A stretch of DNA of 64,000 nt, from assembly GCA_009193035.1 (NCBI GenBank), contig SWDT01000170.1:1-64000 (forward strand), given 5' to 3'. A program made the position numbers and the translations under genes. The notes below the pieces were generated by a model. It did no database searches. It was not told where the DNA came from and saw only the letters and a list, made by a program, of their open reading frames with translations. Shown here in pieces: positions 56,371 through 64,000 of the stretch (its first letter is position 1; each line of letters opens with the position of its first letter). The stretch is from Halicephalobus mephisto (Eukaryota > Nematoda > Chromadorea > Rhabditida > Panagrolaimidae).

Positions 56371-57100
56371 CGTTTTTTTTTTAAACAAATCACTTTTTTT
56401 CGATGATTTTCAAAACTGATCCAAAATTACCCAAAGGCAAAATTGACCTAGATCAAACGGAGCCATTTGTCTCATTTTGAAATGTCAATTCAAAAGTTAT
56501 AATATCCCCAGGCCGGATGAAACAACCTGATGTCCCACGTTGTCAGCTCAGAAATGACAAGTGTAAATGACACAGGTTTTTGATGTTTTTCGGCAATGTT
56601 CTCGACGGAAAATGAAAAATGAATTATTTTTCGAAAACTAAAACCCCTCTAAGATTAGAAACGAAAATTTCATTTAGGGTTCTTATTTTTCAACTATCAT
56701 TCAATTTGTCTTTTTTTAATTTTTTCAAGCAATTTTTCCTCTTGATTCGGTTTTTTCGAAAGCGGCCAAGCTTGCAAATTTCGAAATTACATGATGATGC
56801 CGTTCGAAAAATTAGGATTCCCCAAGAAGCAAAAAGTGGATTTCGTGGGAGAAAAAAAATTAAATTTTAAACTTTACATGGACTAATTTTTGTGTTTTGT
56901 TCTGATTTTACGTGGAATTACGGGAATTAGGACAAGGATAAGGACCCTTGTACTTGGGCATCCGTACTTATCCTTGATTGAATTTCGAATCAGACAAAAC
57001 AAACTTTCTGATTTCATGGGACTGATGAAGTTTTAGAGTTAGGTTGAGTAGTTGGGAATTTTTAAAATCAGAAGCTACATCTTACAGTATCTGTGAATGA
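56371..57100. other. No gene recognised
   Basis: A moderately complex stretch (56400-57060) with no defensible coding region, RNA gene or repeat. Confidence 0.3.
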
Positions 57101-57119
57101 TCTCTGAGATTTGGATTTA

Positions 57120-57620
57120 AGTAATGATAAGCGTAAGTTGCGGTTGTTAAGACTCTGTAAATGTTTTATATAAAGCAAATCAGGAAGTTACAAAGTCATT
57201 TTAGTATTAGTGCACTTAGAGCTTCCGATTGAGGACTTATTTGCTAAGTTTGGAAACTTATAGAGGAAATTATTTCGATATATAATACACGTCCAAGTTA
57301 CGACTTTTGAGACTTTGTAACTCTTAGAACTGATTCATTTGAATGATTTAAAAAGTCATTTTGGTATTAGTGCACTTAGAGCTTCCGATGGAGGACTTAT
57401 TTGCTAAGTTTAGAAACTTATAGAGGAAATTATTTCGATATATAATATACGTCCAAGTTACGATTTTTGAGACTTTGTAACTCTCAACGTTGCTTTGTTT
57501 ACAACATTTACACACTAGCTTTACTGCCAGTGCTCCAAGAGTTTTCAATTAAATACTTATTTGCCATACCTAGAAATAGTTCTGCATATAAAGTTAATTC
57601 GACATATGATATGAATCGAC
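57120..57620. repeat. Roughly 160 bp tandem repeat
   Basis: Two close copies contain TAGTGCACTTAGAGCTTCCG, GGAAATTATTTCGATATATA and ACTTTTGAGACTTTGTAACT. A third, diverged copy follows near 57500-57620. Confidence 0.7.
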
Positions 57621-57719
57621 TTAGCTACATAAATTTGTTTGAAGTTAAATGTTATATAAATGCTCCTTCTTCGAGTAAATTAAGATCGGTCTATCTCACC
57701 CTATACGCGCACACACAAA

Positions 57720-58050
57720 AGTATATCGAAACGGCCCTAATGTATCGGATACATTAAATACAATACAATGATATTAACTTAATGTATCAGTGCATTGAAT
57801 ACAATGTATTTAGTAAGTCAAAGTTGTTTTAGTGTGTCAGATTTATTAAATACAATGCACTAATATCAGCTTAATGTATCAGTGCATTGAATGCAATGTA
57901 TTTGGTAAGTCAGAGCTGTTTTAATGTATCAATGTATTATATACAATGCATTAATATCAACTTAATGTATTGATATATTAAATATAATGTATCTGATTCA
58001 CCAGGGCCATTTAATTTATCGATGCATTATACACCATATATCCTTTTTAT
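57720..58050. repeat. GATACATTG hairpin array, second locus
   Basis: About four units contain TTGAATACAATGTATTTAGT, TAATGTATCAGTGCATTGAA and AATATCAACTTAATGTAT. They are related to the lipase intron array (16.9-17.6 kb) and have similar end sequences (ACACACAAAAGT left, CCTTTTTATGTGCATA right). Confidence 0.7.
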
Positions 58051-58439
58051 GTGCATAATAAGCATACTATTATGACAATTAAAAATTAGTTTTCTTACGA
58101 AATGGTTTCGACAAGAATTTCTACAATTTTTCAACTAAGGCAAAAATGAAAAACTGAGTAGTTATGTGATACTATAATTATATAACCACTTTACTATAAA
58201 GTAAAAAATGTGTTTTGATGCGAAATGATCCTGACAAGGATTTTTGAAAGTTAACATAGGCTACAATTTCTGTCTTACCCGGTAGTTATTTTGTAGTTCT
58301 ATATGATTTCATAATTAGTTCCCCAGAAATGTGTTGTCTTTGTGGCTTTGGGAATTTCTGAATTTAGGCGTATGAAATACATAACCTTCTCTGTAGTTTG
58401 GAAAATCGAAAAATATATATGAAAATATTTTAAAAATTA

Positions 58440-58990
58440 TAATTCATGTTCAATACTCTATCGAAAGTTGATTGATCTAGATGTGTTCTCACATCTAAGT
58501 GCAGAATGAGAACATAAAACTGAACAAAAAGTACTTATAAGAAAGTAATCGGACCCGTAGATTCTGAATATGAAGTCAAAATCAATAGTTAACCTTCGAA
58601 ATCCAGGATTCTGACTTCATATTCAGAATCTACAGGTTCGAGCACTTTATTCTAAGTAGTTATTGTTGAGATTTTAAAATATCTAAAATCTGTTATATGA
58701 GATTGATGTTTTAGAGATTTATACACTAGACATTTATATCCCGATTCTGGAGTTAGAGTTAAATAAAAAGTACTTCTAATTACGCAATCAGATTCGTAGA
58801 TTCTGAATCTCAAGTCAGAATCAATAATTAACCTTCAGAATTCAGGATTCTGGAAACTAACTCTTAATTCTAAGAACATCTAGAATTTTATTTTGGAGTT
58901 TTATAAAAAGTAAAAACTTACCTAAAGTGACTTTTAAAATCCCATATAATAGATGTAAAATTGTTTAAAATAAGTTCTTAATTTTTGAAT
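58440..58990. repeat. AGAATCCAGGATTCTG family, second locus
   Basis: Two units carry GAACAAAAAGTACTTATAAG, AATCCAGGATTCTGACTTCA and TAGATTCTGAATATGAAGTC. The last two pair, so part of this block is palindromic. Confidence 0.65.
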
Positions 58991-58999
58991 TGAGACTGT

Positions 59000-59400
59000 A
59001 AAAAATTGGAATATAAATACTTGGGACACAACTTATTTAGATGTTTGAAATACAAACTTAGTTATGTCCAGATTATCTCCCTGACCACCTACATATGTTC
59101 GAAATGGTATTAATCCAATTCTCAAGCCTCCTAGAGCTTTCGTAACTACGTATTTCCGCATTTTTATAAAAAAGAAAAATGTTTCTTTTTTCAATTGTAG
59201 TGTGAACTTCCTGAAATTTTAATTTTCTTGAATCCATTATTTTTTATTTTTCCATAGTTACAATCTTAAAAAACTCCTTCTAGACTATTGTTTTTTTGCC
59301 ATTTTTTCAAATTGATTTTTTAAAATTTACTTTTATAAAAATTCTAAATCAATTTTTATTAATTTTATTTTTCGATGTTTTTGACAATATTATTTTTTTC
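59000..59400. other. No feature recognised
   Basis: AT-rich intergenic sequence. The only slightly complex patch (59050-59160) shows no coding signal. Confidence 0.3.
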
Positions 59401-59414
59401 TTTATTTTTTATTT

Positions 59415-59940
59415 TATTCCTTATGTGAGGTCTATGAAGAAGTCAACATCAAAGTCAAAATCGAAATCGAAATTTGCACTTTGCTTGCAACATTCAAGCG
59501 AGATAATCTGCCCAATTGTAAAAAAATTAAATTTTGATTTTGATCTTCTTAGAGACGTCAGTATTGGCTGAGATCTATAAAGAAAACGAAATCTGCATAT
59601 TGCTCGCAACATTTTGACAAATTTATTTAATTATATAAAAATTAAATTTCGATTTTGATGTTGATATTTTTATAGATCTCAGAACTAGTCGACATCGAGG
59701 TCAAAATTGACTTCAAAATCCGCACTTTGGTCGCAACATTTTGATAAATTTATTTAATTATACAAAAATTAAATTTCGATTTTGATGTTGATCTTTTTAT
59801 AGACTTCAGTATTGGCTACTTCAAAATCCGCATTTTGCTCGCAACATTCTGATAAATTTATTTAATTATGCAAAAATTAAATTTCGAATTTGATGTTGAT
59901 CTTTTTATAAATTTCAAAACTGGTCGACAAGTGTGATTTT
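59415..59940. repeat. Tandem array with CGCAACATTTTGATAAATTT
   Basis: About four units of roughly 125 bp contain CTTCAAAATCCGCACTTT, GGTCGCAACATTTTGATAAA and AATTTCGATTTTGATGTTGA. Confidence 0.75.
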
Positions 59941-60189
59941 TTAAAATTGTCAGAAATGTCCGAAATTGAATTTATTCAATCTTGTTTGGTCATGGTAGTG
60001 AATGGTAATCGCGTGGATGAATAAATAATACTTTTTTAAAAAAAATACAAAAAAACAGAATTCAAAATGAGTCACTGTCAGCTGAGTAATAAAGTAAACT
60101 TGATATTATTAAATTAGATTTTTGGAAATTTTCTATTTGATAATTTTTTTGGAAAAAGTTTTATTTAATATAGAATTAAAAAAATTTTG

Positions 60190-60670
60190 CTTTATAAAAA
60201 TATCTAAAAATTTTTATTTAGTCTTGAATGGATTTCTCTAGGATATTCCAATCTAGTCTGATGTGAATTTTTATAGAAAATTCTATTTCGATTTTATTTG
60301 GATTGTTCTAGAAAGTTCTAATTCGACATAATATATCATTTTAGAAAGTTCTGAATCAGATTTAGGTTTTTCTAAAAAGGTCTAGGTCAGGTTTGGATTT
60401 TTTTAGAAAGTTCTAAAATATATACAGATCTTTCTAAAGGGTTCTAAGCCAAGTTTGGGTATTTTTAGAAGGTCTTGAGGTACACATAAATATTTTTTAG
60501 AAAGTCCTAAAATATATACAGATCTTTCTAAAAAGTTCTAAGCCAAGTTTGGGTATTTTTAGAAGGTCATAAAGTACACATAAATATTTTTTAGAAAGTC
60601 CTAAACTATATATATCTTCCCAAAAGACCCTAGGTTCGGTCCCGACTTTTCTAAAAACATCCTAAACTAG
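60190..60670. repeat. Tandem array with TTTTTAGAAAGTCCTAAA
   Basis: Units of roughly 110 bp contain AAGTTCTAAGCCAAGTTTGG, GTATTTTTAGAAGGTC and GTACACATAAATATTTTTTA, with shorter related half-units before them. Confidence 0.65.
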
Positions 60671-61029
60671 ATCTAGCAGGACCTATGTTAGCAATGTTTT
60701 TATTTGAAAAACTTGTCAATCTTTAAACCACTTTTTTCGGAACTTTCTAAGCTCGTTCGGAATTTTCATCGAGATTATTAAGATTAAATTTATCCAAATT
60801 TTTTTGTGGAATAATTTTGAAAAATAAATTTGACCAAAATTTAGGAATTTGACAAAGTTCTTAGTTACTTGTAAACATGTCCAGTTTCTGAGTTTTGAGA
60901 AACGGCCGGTTTTGAACCCGTAATTGGTCTTTTTAGGATTCTCCGTTCCTGATATTTTTTACTTCCTTTTTCGAAAAAACCAATTTTTCGTCGATTTTTT
61001 CAGTTTTGTTCTTCAGACAAAATTATTGG

Positions 61030-61300
61030 ACATCATATGGAATTCTAGAAGTTTTCAGAAGTTTTTAGAATTTTTTAGAATTTTTTAGAATTTTTCAGAA
61101 GTTTTCGGAAGTTTTAGAATTTTCCAGAAGTTTTCGGAAGTTTTAGAAGTTTTCAGAAGTTTTAGAATTTTTCAGAATTTTTCAGAAGTTTTAGAAGTTT
61201 TCAGAAGTTTTTAGAATTTTCAGAAGTTTTAGAAGTTTTTAGAATTTTTCAGAAGTTTCCAGAAGTTTTTAGAATTTTCCAAAAGTACCTAAGTTTTTAA
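61030..61300. repeat. Short-period AGAAGTTTT microsatellite
   Basis: About 25 units of 9-11 bp alternate AGAAGTTTTC and AGAATTTTTC. Confidence 0.8.
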
Positions 61301-61439
61301 TTTTGAAATATTTCGGTCTCAACTAAGAAATTCTAAATTTTTTTTGAGACATTTTTTAAGTTTTTCAACAGATATTTTTTATAGAAATACAATTTTGGAA
61401 TTTCCAAAACACCTAAATTTTAAATTTTTTTAGTCTTGA

Positions 61440-61610
61440 CTGGAGAATTTAAAACTTTCGTGTCGGGACCATTTTTAAGTTTTTTTATTAATTTTTTATT
61501 TTTATACTTTCTAAAATTCTTTTAAATACAAAATTTCATTACTTTTGGTCTTGACTGGAAAATTCCAAAATTTTCGTGTCGGGACCATTTTTGCAGAATT
61601 TTCTGCTATT
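61440..61610. repeat. Two solo TTCGTGTCGGGACCATTTTT motifs
   Basis: Same-orientation copies near 61455 and 61575, each preceded by GTCTTGACTGGAAAATT, a degraded inverse motif. Each pair therefore looks like a collapsed palindrome. Confidence 0.6.
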
Positions 61611-61864
61611 TTTTTTTGCATTTTATAAAAGTGATTTCTCCGAACCCATTTCTACTTTTATAACAATTTCGGAACAACGATAACGGCTTATGAAAATTTT
61701 TCTCCAAAGCTTGAAAAAACAAATTCAATTTTCGAAAACGACTTGTTTGATACACCCATGTGTGATGAAGCTGGAAGGACAAATGGCAATGATGTCAAAT
61801 TCCTCGATGAAATTCCTCAACTACTCTGTCAGGGAATCTTTAGGATTCCATTTCCTCTGAAACT

Positions 61865-62102
61865 GTTTAATTTTCTTAAAAAACATCTAATTTTAAAAAA
61901 AAAACATCTAATTTTCTAAAAAAACATTTAATTTTAAAAAAAAAACATCTAATTTTTTTAAAAAAACATCTAATTTTTTTTAAAAAATATCTAATTTTTT
62001 AAAAAAACATCTAATTTTTTTTAAAAAACATCTAATTTTTTGAAAAAAATATCTAATTTTTTAAAAAAACATCTAATTTTCTAAAAAAACATCTAATTTC
62101 AA
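61865..62102. repeat. 20 bp tandem array
   Basis: About eleven copies of AAAAAACATCTAATTTTTTT with length variation in the A and T runs. Confidence 0.8.
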
Positions 62103-62247
62103 TGTTATCTGTCCCAATTCGGCCATTTTTTTCGTTTTTGATTGTTTTTCGGAGAAAATTTTTTTGGTCCCGATTCCACGCCAATTCAGAAGTTGACAAA
62201 CAGGATACTGTATTTTCGAATTGCGTTTTGGGAAATGTTTGGCTTTC

Positions 62248-62352
62248 ACGGGGGATATATAAGAATATCGTCGGCTTTGACGTCGTCTACGACGGTTTTT
62301 AAGAGTTCTTTGACGGACCGGCCTTCGGCAATAGGATTATCCCAGAGTGAAA
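62248..62352 (-). pseudogene. Possible exon relic, family unknown
   Basis: The minus strand reads WDNPIAEGRSVKELLKTVVD then DVKADDILIYPP and a stop, in a GC-richer patch with a protein-like pattern of alternating charged and hydrophobic residues. Directly upstream the sequence is TTTTTTCACTCTGG, which would be a normal acceptor if CAC were CAG. No further exon is found. It may be a dead 3' exon or chance. Confidence 0.3.
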
Positions 62353-62439
62353 AAATTTAATAATGGTGGAAAACAGAAAAAGAATAAAAATCATAAATTG
62401 CTCATGGACTTTGGTAGACTATTGGGTTACTTTTAGCAA

Positions 62440-63245
62440 GAAATTACACTTGCGCTTAAAGTTAAGCGAAGTCGCTAAAATCGTCAGCGATTTTCACTGC
62501 GAAAGTTGATTTTACTTTCAGACTATTTTTAATTCAAATTTACACTTGCGCTTAAAGTTAAGCGAAGTCGCTAAAATTATTAACGATTTTCGCTGCAAAA
62601 TTAGACTTTATTTTCAGACTATTTTTAATTCAAATTTACACTTGCGCTTAAAGTTAAGCGAAGTCGCTAAAATCGTCAGCGATTTTCACTGCGAAAGTTG
62701 ATTTTACTTTCAGAGTATTTTTAATTTAAATTTATACTTTCGCTTAAAGTTAAGCGAAGTCGCTAAAATTATTCACGATTTTCGCTGCGAAATTAGACTT
62801 TATTTTCAGACTATTTTTAATTCAAATTTACACTTTCGCTTAAAACTAAGCGAAATCGCGAAAGTTGTCAGCGACTTTCGCTTTAGGAATTAATTTATTC
62901 AATTTTAAATTCTTTTTAGTATAAATTTACATTTGCGATTAGAAACAAGCGAACTCGCCAAGATCTCTAATAACTTTCGCGGCAAAAGTTGATTTTATTT
63001 TCAAACTATTTTTAATTTAAATTTACATTTTCGCTTAAAGTTAAGCGAAGTCGCTAAAATCGTCAGCGACTTTCGCTTTAGGAATTAATTTCATTCCATT
63101 TTAAATTGTTTTTAATTCAAATTTATACTTTCGCTTAAAGTTAAGCGAAGTCGCTAAAATCGTCAACAATTTTCGCTGCGAAAGTTGATTTTACTTTCAG
63201 ACTATTTTACTAGGAAGTTCTACTTTCGCTTAAAACTAAGCGAAC
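62440..63245 (+). repeat. Roughly 95-100 bp satellite, array 2
   Basis: About nine units contain CTTGCGCTTAAAGTTAAGCG, AAGTCGCTAAAATCGTCAGC, GATTTTCACTGCGAAAGTTG and TTTTACTTTCAGACTATTTT. CGCTTAA and TTAAGCG form a 7 bp stem with a 2-base loop in most units. This is the same family as 50950-51610, in the opposite orientation. Confidence 0.85.
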
Positions 63246-63790
63246 TCGTGTTAGTCATCAGGAATTTCGCATTTCGTGATAGGTATCTTTTTTTTCATTA
63301 TCTCGAAAATTCAAAAATATTATTTTTCATCAAAAATTTCGTGTTTCATGACAAATATATTCATTTCGAAAATTTTATTTTTAGACAAAAATATTTTTTG
63401 AATTTTCGATTTAAAATATTTAAAAATTTTTTAGAAAAAATTTAATTTTCGATTTTTTTGATTTTTTTTGAAAAATTTATTTGGATTTTTTGAATAAAAA
63501 TTTTTCGATGAAATTGATGTTTGTTCTTGATGGATTTCGTAATAGAGCATTTCTGTCCCAGACGTTTCTGTCTCGAACCTTTATGTTCCAATTTCTATAT
63601 TTTTAATTTAAAAATTTAAAAATTTAAAAATTTAAAAAGTTTAAAAATTTAAAAATTTAAAAAGTTTAAAAATAAAAAAATTTAAAAATTTAAAAATAAA
63701 TAATTTTAAATAACTTCACACCTGTTATATAATATTTTAAAAGCCATTTTGGGTAAATTTCGATTTTTTTTTATATAAAATTTCAGATAT
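63246..63790. other. Low-complexity, no gene
   Basis: AT-rich filler. At 63600-63715 there is a simple AATTTAAAAATTTAAAAA repeat. Confidence 0.5.
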
Positions 63791-64000
63791 CTTTAAAATT
63801 CTAAATTAGTCTTCGGAATCTTGGATTCTGAAAGTTGACTTCTGATTCTGGTTTTAGATTCAGAATCTACGAGTTTTATTAAATTATTAGAAGTACTTTT
63901 TGAGTTATAATTATAGAATTGGAAGATAAATGTTTCTTAACTCTGAATCCAGAATTCTGAAAATTAACTATTAATTTTAATTTTAGATTCAGAATCTACG
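63790..64000. repeat. AGAATCCAGGATTCTG family, third locus, cut by window edge
   Basis: Phrases GGAATCTTGGATTCTGAAAG, TTTAGATTCAGAATCTACG and TTAACTCTGAATCCAGAATT match the blocks at 20.1 and 58.5 kb. Confidence 0.6.

Overview
This window comes from an AT-rich nematode genome, most likely a rhabditid close to Caenorhabditis. Three things point there. Genes have short introns ending in TTTTCAG, with acceptor-like TTTCAG or TTTTAG sites just upstream of several start codons, as expected for spliced-leader trans-splicing. Two genes encode nematode-type seven-transmembrane chemoreceptors. Several conserved genes have recognisable worm orthologues. I rebuilt the gene models by hand from reading frames, splice signals and family knowledge. 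Repeat boundaries are approximate.

Left part (1-9.2 kb): the 5' part of a glo-4/alsin-like RCC1-repeat gene runs off the left edge on the minus strand. Next come a two-exon NDUFA1 (MWFE, complex I) gene and a HYLS1-type centriolar gene. Those two are about 107 bp apart and look like an operon. A complete proteasome lid gene, rpn-3, lies on the plus strand.

Middle (9.5-50 kb): a 3.3 kb element with long terminal inverted repeats lies at 9.5-12.9 kb and contains a LINE relic. After it come an srh/sri-like chemoreceptor, a secreted class 3 lipase, a 7 kb repeat desert, a type I membrane protein, a BTB-BACK gene missing half of its BTB domain, uba-4/MOCS3, a second chemoreceptor, aos-1/SAE1, a Q/P-rich protein of unknown function, wdr-20, cdk-1 and a second class 3 lipase. 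Four of the window's genes serve ubiquitin or ubiquitin-like pathways: rpn-3, uba-4, aos-1 and wdr-20 (known as a USP46/USP12 cofactor). I see no sign that they form one unit.

Right part (49.8-64 kb): about 14 kb with no convincing intact gene. It is built almost entirely of tandem arrays, foldback elements and a tRNA-derived SINE-like triplet.

The main unexplained structure is the repeat landscape. A short motif, roughly TTCGTGTCGGGACCA, occurs dozens of times in introns and intergenic DNA. In arrays near 24 kb and 55 kb it forms the facing ends of roughly 100-130 bp palindromes. Other families also recur at distant loci in both orientations: the GCTTAA-TTAAGC satellite at 51 and 63 kb, the GATACATTG hairpin array at 17 and 58 kb, and a foldback family at 14, 43 and 56 kb with related sequence at 34 kb.
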